A stretch of DNA of 64,000 nt from Streptomyces cinnabarinus (lineage in GTDB: Bacteria > Actinomycetota > Actinomycetes > Streptomycetales > Streptomycetaceae). Position numbers and translations under genes: made by a program. The stretch lies in assembly GCF_027270315.1 (NCBI RefSeq), contig NZ_CP114413.1, positions 5,642,001 through 5,706,000 on the forward strand, given 5' to 3'. The notes under the pieces were generated by a model, which worked only from the letters and a program-made list of their open reading frames with translations, did not search any database and was not told where the DNA came from. Position 1 is the first letter of the stretch. Each line of letters starts with the position of its first letter. Positions 42,531 through 51,418 of the stretch are shown in pieces.

Positions 42531-44117
42531 TCAGTGGGCGGGCGTTCTGCGGATCGCCCGCCCCGCCAGCACATCCGTCCGGCGGCCCTCCTCGATGACG
42601 AAACGGCCGTCGACCAGGACGTAGGGGATGCCCGTCGGGAGTTTCCGCGGTTCTTCGTACGTCGAGCCCGCCGCCACCGTCCGCGGGTCGAACAGCACCA
42701 GGTCCGCCCGGTAGCCCTCACGGACCAGCCCGCGGTCCGGCAGCCGCAGCCGGGCCGCCGGGCGGGACGTCAGATGCGCCACGCACTCCTCCAGCGACAG
42801 CACCCCCAACTCCCGTACGTACCGGCCGAGATACTGCGGGAAGGTGCCGTAGGCCCGTGGGTGCGGCTTGGTGCCCTGGAGGATGCCGTCCGAGCCGCCG
42901 GTGTGGGCCGGGTGGCGCATGATCTCCTGGACGTTCTCCTCATGTCCGACGTGCTGGAGGATCGTCGTGCCGAGGCGGTCCGCGAGCAGCAGGTTCCGGG
43001 CGGTCGGCCAGTCGGCCGGGCGGCGGCCGATGTGCTCCGACAGCCCCGGGTCGTTCACCCCCGAGATCTCGATCGTCGCCCAGTCCATCGGCACCCCGTG
43101 GCAGCCGTCCGAGCCGATGACCTCCAGGTCGTGGCGGATCCGCTCGGCCGTCGCGTCGTCCCGCAGCCGCGCCAGCACCGCCTCCGGGCCGCCCTCGCTC
43201 GCCCAGCTCGGCAGCAGCGCGGCCAGGGTCGTACAGCCGGGCGTGTAGGGGTAGGTGTCGAGGCTGATGTCCGCGCCGGACGCCAGCGCGTCGTCCAGCA
43301 GGGCCAGCAACTCCGGTGCCCGGCCCTTGTTCACGCCGAAGTTCATCGTCGCGTGGGCCAGGTGCAGGGCGCACCCGGCGTCCCGGGTCAGCGCCACCAT
43401 CTCCGCGTACGCCTCCAGCGCGCCCGCCCCGTACGAGCGGTGGTGCGGGCAGTAGTAGCCGCCGTAGGAGGCCACCACCCGGCACAGTTCGGTCAGTTCG
43501 GCGTCCTTGGCGTACATGCCGGGGGTGTAGGTGAGGCCCGAGGACAGGCCGACCGCGCCCTGTTCCAGGCCCTCGGCGACCAACTGCCGCATCCGGTCCA
43601 GTTCTTCGGGCGTCGCCTCGCGGTCCTCCCAGCCGACGGCAAGCGCCCGGACCGTGCCCTGGGGGATGAGATAGGCCGCGTTCACGGCGATACCGCGGTC
43701 CAGCCGGTCGAGGTACTCGCCCACCGACCGCCAGTCGAAGTCGATGTCGTCGCCGGAGCCGTTCCAGCCGGTGATCGCGCGGCGCACCTCGGCGAGCGTA
43801 CGGTCGTCGACCGGCGCGTACGACAGCCCGTCCTGGCCGATCACCTCCAGCGTCACGCCCTGCGCGGCCTTGGCGCTGTGGTCCGGGTCCCGCAGCAGGG
43901 CCAGATCGCTGTGCGCGTGCATGTCGATGAAACCGGGGGCCAGGACGAGGCCCTCGGCGTCCAGCTCCCGCATCGCCGTGGGCCGTTGGCAGCCCGCCGC
44001 CGCGGCCTCGCGCACGATCGCGACGATCCGGCCGTCGTCGACCACCACGTCGGCGCGGTAGGAGTCGGCGCCGGAGCCGTCCACCACCTCGGCGTCCCGG
44101 ATGACCAGGTCCAGCAC
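42531..44117 (-). CDS. N-acyl-D-amino-acid deacylase (amidohydrolase family)
   Basis: The 528-residue enzyme belongs to the D-aminoacylase branch of the amidohydrolase superfamily, which releases D-amino acids from N-acyl forms. The metal-binding HxH is in GFIDMHAHSDLA (His67, His69); further family blocks are SSGLTYTPGMYAKDAELTEL, ALHLAHATMNFG and the C-terminal GYRADLVLFDP. Position 96, where the well-studied D-aminoacylase has its metal-bridging cysteine, is Asp here (VIGQDGLSYAP), so substrate or metal use may differ. The start is GTG behind GGGAGG. It follows the PLP enzyme gene by 26 bases in the same operon. Confidence 0.85.
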   Translation of the reverse strand: MLDLVIRDAEVVDGSGADSYRADVVVDDGRIVAIVREAAAAGCQRPTAMRELDAEGLVLAPGFIDMHAHSDLALLRDPDHSAKAAQGVTLEVIGQDGLSYAPVDDRTLAEVRRAITGWNGSGDDIDFDWRSVGEYLDRLDRGIAVNAAYLIPQGTVRALAVGWEDREATPEELDRMRQLVAEGLEQGAVGLSSGLTYTPGMYAKDAELTELCRVVASYGGYYCPHHRSYGAGALEAYAEMVALTRDAGCALHLAHATMNFGVNKGRAPELLALLDDALASGADISLDTYPYTPGCTTLAALLPSWASEGGPEAVLARLRDDATAERIRHDLEVIGSDGCHGVPMDWATIEISGVNDPGLSEHIGRRPADWPTARNLLLADRLGTTILQHVGHEENVQEIMRHPAHTGGSDGILQGTKPHPRAYGTFPQYLGRYVRELGVLSLEECVAHLTSRPAARLRLPDRGLVREGYRADLVLFDPRTVAAGSTYEEPRKLPTGIPYVLVDGRFVIEEGRRTDVLAGRAIRRTPAH

Positions 44118-44143
44118 AGCGGGCCTCCCTCGGCCTTGCGTCT

Positions 44144-45409
44144 CTAGAAGAACGTACGGATGTAGTCGACGACCGTGCCGTCCGCCTCGGCGACCGGGAT
44201 CAGCGGCCACTTGTCGAACGACGTGCACGGGTGGGACAGGCCGAGGCCGACCCAGTCGCCGACCTCCAGATCCGCCTCGGGCGTCGTCCGCAGCCAGGCG
44301 TGCTGGTCGGACAGGGCGGTCACCGAGACCCCGGTGGCCGGGCGCTCGGTGCCGTCCCGGCGGATCACCTGGGCGAAGGGGAGATCCAGGTCGTACGCCG
44401 CGTCCCGCTTGCCCGCGTTGAGGAAGCCCTGTTCCGCGCTGGGACGGGAGACCACCTGCGCCCACAGCCGGAACGCGGGCTCCAGGGCGCCCTCCTCGGG
44501 GACCCGGTTGAACGGGGTCAGCTTGCGATAGTGGCCGTCGTCGTGCGAGACGTACGCGCCCGAGCGCAGCAACTTCAGCACGGGCAGGGAGAGTTCGGGG
44601 ATCTCCGCGAACACCTCCGCCACCGCGTCGAACCAGGCGCTGCCGCCCGCGCTGACGACGACCTCGTCCGTGTCCGCGAACCGGCCCGCCTTGTCGAAGT
44701 CGGCGGCCAGGGCGACCAGTCGGCGCAGATAGGCGTCCACCCGCTCCGGGGTCGCCTGCGGGACCTCGCCCTCGTACCCCGCGACACCGACCAGCCGCAG
44801 CCCGCGGGCGGCGGCCACGGCGTCGGCGACCGCCACGCACTCGGCCTCGGCACGGACACCGGTGCGCGCGCCGTCGCCCGCGGCGAGTTCGACGACGACG
44901 TCCAGGGGGCGGGCGGCGCCCTCCAGGGCCGCGTCCATCAGTTCCACGCCCCGCACGGAGTCGACGTAGCAGATGAACCGGAAGGAGGGGTCGGCGGCCA
45001 GTTCGGCGGCGATACGGCGCAGGGAGGCGGCGTCCACGAGCTCATTGGCGAGGAAGACGCGCTCGATGCCGAACTCCCGGGCCACCCAGACCTGGTGCGG
45101 CACCGCGAGCGTGATGCCCCAGGCGCCGTGCTCGATCTGCCGCCGGAAGAGCTGCGGGGCCATGGAGGTCTTGCCGTGCGGGGCGAAGGCGAGGCCGTGG
45201 CGTTCGGCGTAGGTCTCCATGAGGCGGAGGTTGTGGTCGAGCCGCTCGGCGGAGAGGGCGAGTACGGGGGTGGCGAAGCCGTCGGTGAAGAGGTTGCGCC
45301 GCTCGGCCGCCAGTTCGCGGACCGTGCGGCCCGTGGCGTCCGGCGGAAGGCCCTTGAAGCGGTGGTCGATGCGTTCCTCGGCCAGACGGGCGAGCGCTTC
45401 AGCGGGCAT
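44144..45409 (-). CDS. D-serine/D-threonine dehydratase-like PLP enzyme (DSD1 family)
   Basis: The 421-residue enzyme has an alanine-racemase-type barrel with the PLP lysine in FAPHGKTSMAPQ (Lys80) and the C-terminal domain of eukaryotic-type D-serine dehydratase/D-threonine aldolase, including the zinc-binding His and Cys in LGLSHPCTSFDKWP. Family members need a metal and either deaminate or cleave D-hydroxy amino acids. With the downstream deacylase it forms a path from N-acyl-D-amino acids to keto acids or aldehydes. It is the first minus-strand gene of a divergent locus and is followed by the deacylase gene in the same direction. Confidence 0.87.
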   Translation of the reverse strand: MPAEALARLAEERIDHRFKGLPPDATGRTVRELAAERRNLFTDGFATPVLALSAERLDHNLRLMETYAERHGLAFAPHGKTSMAPQLFRRQIEHGAWGITLAVPHQVWVAREFGIERVFLANELVDAASLRRIAAELAADPSFRFICYVDSVRGVELMDAALEGAARPLDVVVELAAGDGARTGVRAEAECVAVADAVAAARGLRLVGVAGYEGEVPQATPERVDAYLRRLVALAADFDKAGRFADTDEVVVSAGGSAWFDAVAEVFAEIPELSLPVLKLLRSGAYVSHDDGHYRKLTPFNRVPEEGALEPAFRLWAQVVSRPSAEQGFLNAGKRDAAYDLDLPFAQVIRRDGTERPATGVSVTALSDQHAWLRTTPEADLEVGDWVGLGLSHPCTSFDKWPLIPVAEADGTVVDYIRTFF

Positions 45410-45429
45410 GGGGCCTCCCTGATCAGTAG

Positions 45430-45448
45430 CGTTGCGCTGTCTGCAACG
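45430..45448. promoter_or_regulatory. palindromic operator candidate between divergent D-amino-acid genes
   Basis: CGTTGC-GCTGTCT-GCAACG has perfect 6-bp arms and a 7-base spacer. It sits 21 bases before the minus-strand PLP enzyme start and about 90 bases before the plus-strand kinase start, so one regulator could control both operons. The IclR-family gene of the plus operon is the obvious candidate. Confidence 0.6.
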
Positions 45449-45535
45449 TTCATTGCGTATGTCGCTTACTGCTGTCTAACATCTCGGCCAACACGAGCAC
45501 AAGGACGAGTACCAGGGTGGGGAGCTACGACGATC

Positions 45536-46573
45536 GTGACCAGTACCGGAGCCTGCGACTTCGTCGATGTGGTCGCGCTGGGCGAGTCCATGGTCGCGTT
45601 CCTGCCCACCCGGCCGGGGCGCCTCGCCGAGGTGCCGTCCTTCGACCGGTCGATCGGCGGCGCGGAGTCCAACGTCGCCTGCGCGCTGGCGGCCGCGGGA
45701 CACTCCGTGCGCTGGGTCAGCCGAGTCGGCGCGGACGGCTTCGGCGACCACCTGGTGGAGACGATCGGTTCGTACGGCGTCGACGTCTCGTCCGTGCGCC
45801 GGGACCCTTCGCGGCCGACGGGGGTGTACTTCCGCACGGCGGGGGACCGGGGGACGGACGCGCACGAGGTGGCGTACTACCGGGCGGGTTCGGCGGCCTC
45901 GGCGATGTCCGTGGCGAACGTCGACCCGGGACCGGGGCGTGTGCTGCACCTCTCCGGCATCACGGCGGCCCTGTCGGACCAGTGCCTGGCCCTGTTGCGA
46001 GCCCTGACCGCGCCCCGCCCGGACCGCCCCCTGATCTCCTTCGACGTCAACCACCGCCCCGGCCTGTGGCGGGGCACGGAAGGCCCCCGGGTGCTGCTGG
46101 AACTGGCCCGGGGCGCCGACATCGTGTTCGTGGGCGAGGACGAGGCGGAGAGCGCGTGGGGGGTGACCGGCGGCCCTGAGGAGATCCGGGAGTTGTTGCC
46201 GGAGCCGGAGGTGCTGGTCGTGAAGCAAGGAGCGAGAGGGGCGGTCGAGTACCGCTCACCGACGCCCACCCACGTCACCTTCGAACCCGCCCTCCGAGTA
46301 ACCCTCGTGGCAACCACCGGCGCCGGGGACGCCTTCGCCGCCGGATATCTCTCCGCGACCCTCCGGAACCTCCCCGCGCGCGAGCGCCTGCGGCACGGGC
46401 ACCTCTGGGCCGCCGCCGCCCTCACCGCCCCCGGAGACCTCGCCGTACCCCCGACCCGCGACACCGCCGACCGTCTGGCGGCCGTCGCGGACGACGTGTG
46501 GGGGAGACTTCGACTCGGCCCCGGCTGGACACAGGCCGATCCGCGGGCCGAGGAGGAGGTACGCACCCCATGA
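45536..46573 (+). CDS. PfkB-family sugar kinase (2-keto-3-deoxygluconate kinase-like)
   Basis: The 345-residue kinase has the PfkB layout: ALGESMVAFLP at the start, the substrate glycines in SIGGAESNVACALAAAG (about 42-58), FDVNHRPGLW near 165 and the catalytic-base motif TTGAGDAFAAGYL near 262. The FRTAGDRG and DVNHRP motifs are those of keto-deoxy-sugar-acid kinases, so KDG or a related sugar acid is the likely substrate; this is family inference. GTG at 45536 has GGGGAG 11 bases upstream, a long spacing. Its stop overlaps the IclR start (ATGA). Confidence 0.88.
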   Translation: MTSTGACDFVDVVALGESMVAFLPTRPGRLAEVPSFDRSIGGAESNVACALAAAGHSVRWVSRVGADGFGDHLVETIGSYGVDVSSVRRDPSRPTGVYFRTAGDRGTDAHEVAYYRAGSAASAMSVANVDPGPGRVLHLSGITAALSDQCLALLRALTAPRPDRPLISFDVNHRPGLWRGTEGPRVLLELARGADIVFVGEDEAESAWGVTGGPEEIRELLPEPEVLVVKQGARGAVEYRSPTPTHVTFEPALRVTLVATTGAGDAFAAGYLSATLRNLPARERLRHGHLWAAAALTAPGDLAVPPTRDTADRLAAVADDVWGRLRLGPGWTQADPRAEEEVRTP

Positions 46574-47331
46574 GCCAGACCGTCGACCGCGCGCTCAGCA
46601 TCCTGCCGCTGCTCGCCGAGGGCCCCGCCGACCTGGGCACCGTCGCCGACCGCCTGGGGGTGCACAAGTCCACCGCCCTGCGCCTGCTGCGCACCCTGCA
46701 CGAGCACGGCATGGTCTACCGCCAGTCGGACCAGCGTTACCGCCTCGGCGCCCGGCTCATCGCCCTCGCCCAGGAGGCGATGGAGAACCTCGACATCCGC
46801 GAGATCGCCCACCCCCACCTCGTACGCCTCAACGAGCAGTGCGGCCACACCGTCCACCTCGCCGTGTACGAGGAGGACGAGGTGCTGTACATCGACAAGG
46901 TCGAGAGCCGCTACCCGGTGCGGATGTACTCCCGGATCGGCAAGCCCGTCGCCATCACCGTCGCCGCCGTCGCCAAGCTGCTGCTCGCCGATCTGCCCGA
47001 GCACGAGCGCCGGGTGCTCGCCGAGAAGCTCGACTACCCCATGTACACGTCCCGTTCGACCCCCAACGCACCCGCCTTCCTGCGCGAGCTGGACAAGGTG
47101 CGCGAACAGGGCTGGGCCACCGACCTCGGCGGCCACGAGGAGTCCATCAACTGCGTCGCCGCCCCCGTCCGCGGCGCGGACGGCCGGGTCGTCGCCGCGA
47201 TGTCGGTGTCCGCGCCCAACGTCGTCGTCACCGCCGACGAACTCCTCACCCTGCTCCCGCTGGTCCGCCGTACCGCGGACGGGATCAGCGGCGAGTACTC
47301 CGGCAAGACCCCAGCAAAGGACCCCGAATGA
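46570..47331 (+). CDS. IclR-family transcriptional regulator
   Basis: The 253-residue regulator has an N-terminal winged helix-turn-helix (about 3-62, LGTVADRLGVHKSTALRLLR) and the IclR effector-binding GAF-like domain (about 75-245, with HLAVYEEDEVLYIDKVES and GGHEESINCVAAPVRG). It is coupled by ATGA overlaps to the kinase before it and the RidA gene after it, with AGGAGGAGG 10 bases ahead of its ATG. It probably senses a sugar acid or D-amino acid derivative and binds the palindrome at 45430-45448 to control both divergent operons. Confidence 0.92.
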   Translation: MSQTVDRALSILPLLAEGPADLGTVADRLGVHKSTALRLLRTLHEHGMVYRQSDQRYRLGARLIALAQEAMENLDIREIAHPHLVRLNEQCGHTVHLAVYEEDEVLYIDKVESRYPVRMYSRIGKPVAITVAAVAKLLLADLPEHERRVLAEKLDYPMYTSRSTPNAPAFLRELDKVREQGWATDLGGHEESINCVAAPVRGADGRVVAAMSVSAPNVVVTADELLTLLPLVRRTADGISGEYSGKTPAKDPE

Positions 47332-47756
47332 CGAGCCAGACCAACAAGTCGGACAAGATCGCGCTCACCCCGAAGACCCACACCACCCCGCCCGCGAAGT
47401 TCTCGCACGGAGTGAAGAAGGGCAACCTCCTCCAGGTCGCCGGCCAGGTCGGCTTCCTGCCCGCCGAGGAGGGCAAGCCGCCCACCCCCGCCGGGCCCAC
47501 CCTGCGCGAGCAGACCCTCCAGACCCTCGCCAACGTCAAGGCGATCCTGGAGGAGGGCGGCGCCTCCTGGGACGACGTGATGATGATCCGCGTCTACCTC
47601 ACCGACGTGGCCCACTTCGCCGAGATGAACGAGATCTACAACCAGTACTTCGAGGACCAGCGGCTCACCGCCCCGCCCGCCGCGCGCACCACCGTCTACG
47701 TCGGCCTCCCCGCGGGCCTGCTCATCGAGATCGACGCCCTCGCCGTCCTGAGCTGA
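47328..47756 (+). CDS. RidA-family deaminase
   Basis: The 142-residue protein belongs to the RidA/YjgF family, which hydrolyses reactive enamine or imine intermediates made by PLP dehydratases. The catalytic arginine is Arg120 (PPAARTTVYVG) and the partner glutamate is Glu134 (LIEIDALAV). The presence of a D-Ser/D-Thr dehydratase-like enzyme in the divergent operon gives it a clear job: clearing 2-aminoacrylate or 2-aminocrotonate. The ATG overlaps the IclR stop. A strong hairpin follows the gene. Confidence 0.92.
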   Translation: MTSQTNKSDKIALTPKTHTTPPAKFSHGVKKGNLLQVAGQVGFLPAEEGKPPTPAGPTLREQTLQTLANVKAILEEGGASWDDVMMIRVYLTDVAHFAEMNEIYNQYFEDQRLTAPPAARTTVYVGLPAGLLIEIDALAVLS

Positions 47757-47793
47757 CGCACCCCCACACTTCCGAACTCCCGCACGTCGTACA

Positions 47794-47823
47794 CGGCATG
47801 GCCCCTCTCGCCGGGCCATGCCG
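47794..47823 (+). terminator. hairpin between ridA-like and gntP-like genes
   Basis: CGGCATGGCCC and GGGCCATGCCG pair perfectly over 11 bp around an 8-base loop. It lies mid-way in the 114-base gap, so it either ends the kinase-IclR-RidA transcript or attenuates reading into the permease. Confidence 0.7.
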
Positions 47824-47870
47824 CGATCCCCCCTGCCCGAAAGCTGCATGCACTCAGCAAGAGGCCCCCC

Positions 47871-49328
47871 ATGACTCCACCCCCGCACACCGGCGGACTG
47901 CTCCTCCTCCTCGACGGCACCGCCGGTCTGCTGACCGTCGCCGCCATCGGTATCGCTCTGCTGCTGTTCCTGATCATCAAGGTGCGACTCCAGCCGTTCG
48001 TCGCCCTGCTCGCCGTCTCCATAGCCGTCGGCCTGCTCGCCGGTCTGTCGGTCACCGAACTCTTCGGCACCGTCCAGCGTTCCGACGCCGTCTCCACCAT
48101 CGAGACCGGCATGGGCGGCATCCTCGGCCATGTCGCGATCATCATCGGCCTCGGCACCATGCTCGGCGCGATCCTCGAAGTCAGCGGCGGCGCCGAGGTG
48201 TTGGCGTCCCGGCTGCTCGGGATGTTCGGCGAGAAGCGCGCCCCGCTCGCCATGGGCGTCACCGGAGTCGTCTTCGGCGTCCCGGTCTTCTTCGACGTCG
48301 GCATCTTCGTCCTCGCCCCGATCGTCTACGCCGCCGCCAAGCGCTCCGGCAAGTCGATCCTGCTCTACTGCCTGCCCCTGCTCGCGGGCCTGTCGATGAC
48401 CCACGCCTTCCTGCCCCCGCACCCCGGCCCGGTGGCCGCGGCCGGACTGCTGGACGTGGACCTCGGCTGGGTCATCCTCATGGGCGTGGTCTGCGGCATC
48501 CCCGCCGTGCTCGCCGCCTGGGTGTTCGCCGCCTGGATCGGCCGCCGGATCTTCGTCGCCGTACCGCAGGACATGGTCGAGGCGGCCGAGGAGGCCAAGC
48601 GCGCCGTCCTCGACGAACAGCGTGCGGCCGGGGGTGGGCACGGGGAACCGCGGGAACAGCCCGTCGCCCTCGGCACGGTGCTCGCCATCATCGGTACGCC
48701 CCTGATCCTGATCCTCGCCGCCACGTTCTCCTCGATCGCGCTGGACCCCTCCACCCCGCGCTCGGTCATCGAGTTCTTCGGCCACCCCTTCGTCGCCCTG
48801 ACGATCGCACTGCTGCTCGCCTACTACGTCCTCGGCATCCGGCGCGGCTGGTCCCGCAAGTCCCTGGAGACGGTGTCCACTTCCTCCCTCAAGCCGGTCG
48901 GCAACATCCTGCTGGTGGTCGGCGCGGGCGGGGTCTTCGGCGCCGTGCTGAAGGCGAGCGGGGTGGCGCAGGCGCTGTCGGACACCTTCAACGACGTGGG
49001 CCTGCCGGTGATCGCGCTGTCCTATCTGATCTCCGTCGTGCTGCGGGTGGCGCAGGGCTCGGCGACGGTCGCCATCGTCACCACGGCCGGCATCGTGGCG
49101 CCGCTGCTCGCCGGGGGCGACCACTCCCAGGCCTTCACCGCCCTGGTCATCATGGCGATCTCGGCCGGTTCCATCTTCGCCTCGCACGTCAACGACGGAG
49201 GCTTCTGGATGGTCGCCAAGTACTTCGGCATCAGCGAGCGGGACACCCTCAGGACCTGGACCGTGCTGGAGACGGTGCTGTCCGTCGTCGGGTTCGTGGT
49301 GGCCGCCGCGTTGAGCATCTTCGTATAA
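47871..49328 (+). CDS. GntP-family gluconate/sugar-acid permease
   Basis: The 485-residue transporter has 12 or more hydrophobic segments and the marks of the GntP family: IKVRLQPFVALLAVSIAVGL near the start, the VFFDVGIFVLAPIVY block near residue 142, LPPHPGPVAAAG near 182, and the C-terminal GSIFASHVNDGGFWMVAKYFG. The family takes up gluconate, D-serine and other small acids. D-serine is a known GntP-family (DsdX) substrate, which would fit the dehydratase-like enzyme of this locus, while gluconate-type acids would fit the kinase. GAGG precedes the ATG by 7 bases. Confidence 0.93.
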   Translation: MTPPPHTGGLLLLLDGTAGLLTVAAIGIALLLFLIIKVRLQPFVALLAVSIAVGLLAGLSVTELFGTVQRSDAVSTIETGMGGILGHVAIIIGLGTMLGAILEVSGGAEVLASRLLGMFGEKRAPLAMGVTGVVFGVPVFFDVGIFVLAPIVYAAAKRSGKSILLYCLPLLAGLSMTHAFLPPHPGPVAAAGLLDVDLGWVILMGVVCGIPAVLAAWVFAAWIGRRIFVAVPQDMVEAAEEAKRAVLDEQRAAGGGHGEPREQPVALGTVLAIIGTPLILILAATFSSIALDPSTPRSVIEFFGHPFVALTIALLLAYYVLGIRRGWSRKSLETVSTSSLKPVGNILLVVGAGGVFGAVLKASGVAQALSDTFNDVGLPVIALSYLISVVLRVAQGSATVAIVTTAGIVAPLLAGGDHSQAFTALVIMAISAGSIFASHVNDGGFWMVAKYFGISERDTLRTWTVLETVLSVVGFVVAAALSIFV

Positions 49329-49368
49329 CGATGCAGGGGCTGGCTGTGTGCGGCACAGGATCGTCGAC

Positions 49369-49374
49369 CATACT
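49369..49374 (+). promoter_or_regulatory. -10 element of a probable leaderless transcript
   Basis: CATACT ends 7 bases before the GTG at 49382, with no ribosome-binding site between. TGTGTG 18 bases upstream is a weak -35. Confidence 0.4.
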
Positions 49375-49381
49375 GCCCGCT

Positions 49382-49942
49382 GTGGAGCAGCGCATAGGTT
49401 CGAGCAGCCAGCCCCTGGAGGGCGCCGGATCCGACCCGGCCTTCGTCCCCGGGCTCACCTCGCCCCGGTCCAAGGAGGCGGAGCCCGAGTCCGAGGCCGG
49501 AGAAGAGGCCGAGGGCCAGGGCGAAGTCGAGGCCGAGGCCGAGCAGGAGACCCCCGAGGTCGAGGACTCGGAGGAGACGGACGCCGAGAAGACGGACGCC
49601 GAAGAGAAGGGCGCCGAGGAGGACTCCGAACAGGAGGACTCCGAAGAAGCGGACGCCGACGGGCCGGTCTTCGAGGCCGCCGACCGCCGCGCGCGGATCG
49701 TCGCCGACCGCCGCGGGGTCCGGCTCACCCTGGACGACCAGGAGTGCGAGTTCCGCTGGGACGAGATCGGCGCCGTGGAGACGGAGACCGCGCGCTTCGG
49801 CAAGCGGTTCACCATCACCGTGCACACTCCTGACCGCCGCTGGTACCCGATCGAGATCGAGGCGGCGGCCAGGAGCCGCTTCAGCGAGTGGGAGTCACAG
49901 CTCGACGAGGTGCTGGACGCCTACTTCGAGGAGTCGGAGTAA
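49382..49942 (+). CDS. acidic low-complexity protein with C-terminal PH-like domain
   Basis: This 186-residue protein has a very acidic low-complexity region (about 30-95, runs of Glu, Asp and Ala such as DSEETDAEKTDAEEKGAEED) followed by a compact beta-rich domain (about 100-186: ARIVADRRGVRLTLDDQE, FRWDEIGAVETETARFGKRF, WYPIEIEAA, then a final helix). The last part looks like the small PH-like domains of actinobacterial proteins. I do not know its role. GTG 49382 is preferred over an ATG at 49331 because a -10 hexamer lies in between. It is convergent with the carboxypeptidase gene. Confidence 0.75.
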   Translation: MEQRIGSSSQPLEGAGSDPAFVPGLTSPRSKEAEPESEAGEEAEGQGEVEAEAEQETPEVEDSEETDAEKTDAEEKGAEEDSEQEDSEEADADGPVFEAADRRARIVADRRGVRLTLDDQECEFRWDEIGAVETETARFGKRFTITVHTPDRRWYPIEIEAAARSRFSEWESQLDEVLDAYFEESE

Positions 49943-49954
49943 CGGAGCACCGGG

Positions 49955-51301
49955 CTAGCAGTACTGGGCTTCCTTCCCGATCGACCGGTACATACAGTCC
50001 GCGTTCTCCAGCAGTTGCAGGACGGCGTCCCGGTTCCGGGACGTCTCCCGCTCGATCACCTCGTCGGGCGGGTAGAAGCCGCCACCGCCGGAGCGCGGGT
50101 ACATCTCGAAGGTGTACCCGAAGATCTTCTGGGAGCCCCAGAGGTAGTCGTCGATCGACCCGTCGGTGATGTACAGGTCACTGGCCTGCTCGGGGGTGTA
50201 GCCGTTGCTGGCGGCCATCTTCCCGCCCACGGTGGCGAAGGCGTTGCGGTCGTCGGCCGTCATGCCGGTCGTGGTGTCGGAGTAGGTGTACCCGAAGGGC
50301 CACAGCACCAGTTCGCTGTAGGTGTGGAAGTCGATCCCGGCCTTGATCTGCTGCTTCCCGCCGACGACCCGGCTGCGCACGAAGTTCGCGACCACCCGCA
50401 CCTCGGGCGCGGACTCGGCCGCCGTACCCCGGTAGGTCTCCGAGGACGTGGAGCCGGAGGAGCCGCCGCAGCAGCCCCAGCGGTAGTTCCAGTTGCGGTT
50501 GAGGTCGGTACCGACGTACGAGGAACCGGAGTTGGGCTGCCGGTTCTTGCGCCAGGAGCGGTACGAACCGGTCGCGATGTCGTACTCGCCGCCGTCCGGG
50601 TTGAGGTCCGGGATGATCCAGATCTCGCGGTTGTTCACCATGCCGGTGACCCGGGAGTCGGTGCCGTAGTCGGAGGTCAGCTCGCGCAGCAGGTACAGCG
50701 CCATCTCGACGGTGAGGTGCTCACGGGCGTGCTGGTGGTGGGTGAACAGCACCTCGGGCTCGGCCTCGTCGGTGCCGACGTTGTCGCTGATCTTGATGGC
50801 GGTGATGTTCCGGCCCTGGTACGACGTGCCGATCACCCGGGTGCTGGCGATGCTCGGGTTGGCCGAGACGATCGAGTTGATCTCGCTCGTCATCTCCGCG
50901 TAGTTGTGATAGCGCGAGTCCGCCGACGGGAAGTCGAACAGCCGGATGTCGTCCGCCCCGTTCGACCGGTCGGGTACGGCGGCCAACGGCGTGACCTCGT
51001 AGCCGAGTCCGCGCAGCTTGCGGATCTGGGCGGCGCGGCCGGAGACCACGAGCCCGTGGCTGTCGACCTCGTCCACGCTCACGCCGGTCCGCTGGATCGC
51101 GGTGCGGTCCTTGGCGGTGGAGTGGGTGTGGACCTCGTACTGGCGGATGTCGTCGGCGGAGGGCGCCGCGCGGGTGCCGCTGTCGGCGTTCGCCGTGACG
51201 TTCGCGGAAAGGGGTGCCGCGAGGGCCAGGGCGAGGAGGGTGGCGAGCGCGGCGGTTCGTCTGCCGCTGCGGGCGCCCGAGCCTCGGATGCGAAGTCGCA
51301 T
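49955..51301 (-). CDS. secreted M14 zinc carboxypeptidase
   Basis: The 448-residue exoenzyme has a signal peptide (about 1-39, ending SANVTANA), a propeptide-like segment to about residue 120 and an M14 carboxypeptidase domain. Zinc ligands are His191 and Glu194 (HHQHAREHLT) and His326 (GIDFHTYSELVLWPFG); the substrate-binding arginine is in GTDLNRNWNYRWG (Arg269), and the catalytic glutamate is in FGYTFEMYPRS near 405. It removes C-terminal residues from peptides outside the cell. GGAG lies 6 bases before the ATG at 51301; the longer open frame is not a gene. Paired cysteines in RWGCCGGSSG are typical of the streptomycete carboxypeptidase T-like group. Confidence 0.93.
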   Translation of the reverse strand: MRLRIRGSGARSGRRTAALATLLALALAAPLSANVTANADSGTRAAPSADDIRQYEVHTHSTAKDRTAIQRTGVSVDEVDSHGLVVSGRAAQIRKLRGLGYEVTPLAAVPDRSNGADDIRLFDFPSADSRYHNYAEMTSEINSIVSANPSIASTRVIGTSYQGRNITAIKISDNVGTDEAEPEVLFTHHQHAREHLTVEMALYLLRELTSDYGTDSRVTGMVNNREIWIIPDLNPDGGEYDIATGSYRSWRKNRQPNSGSSYVGTDLNRNWNYRWGCCGGSSGSTSSETYRGTAAESAPEVRVVANFVRSRVVGGKQQIKAGIDFHTYSELVLWPFGYTYSDTTTGMTADDRNAFATVGGKMAASNGYTPEQASDLYITDGSIDDYLWGSQKIFGYTFEMYPRSGGGGFYPPDEVIERETSRNRDAVLQLLENADCMYRSIGKEAQYC

Positions 51302-51418
51302 GAATTCTCCTTGGTTCTCCAGGAATTCCGGGATCTCCGGAAGTGGGGAGTGGAGCGGGGGGTGGTTCAGCGACGTGCTGGTGCGGGTGGCGCTCATCGT
51401 CCGCGCGTGGCATGACCA

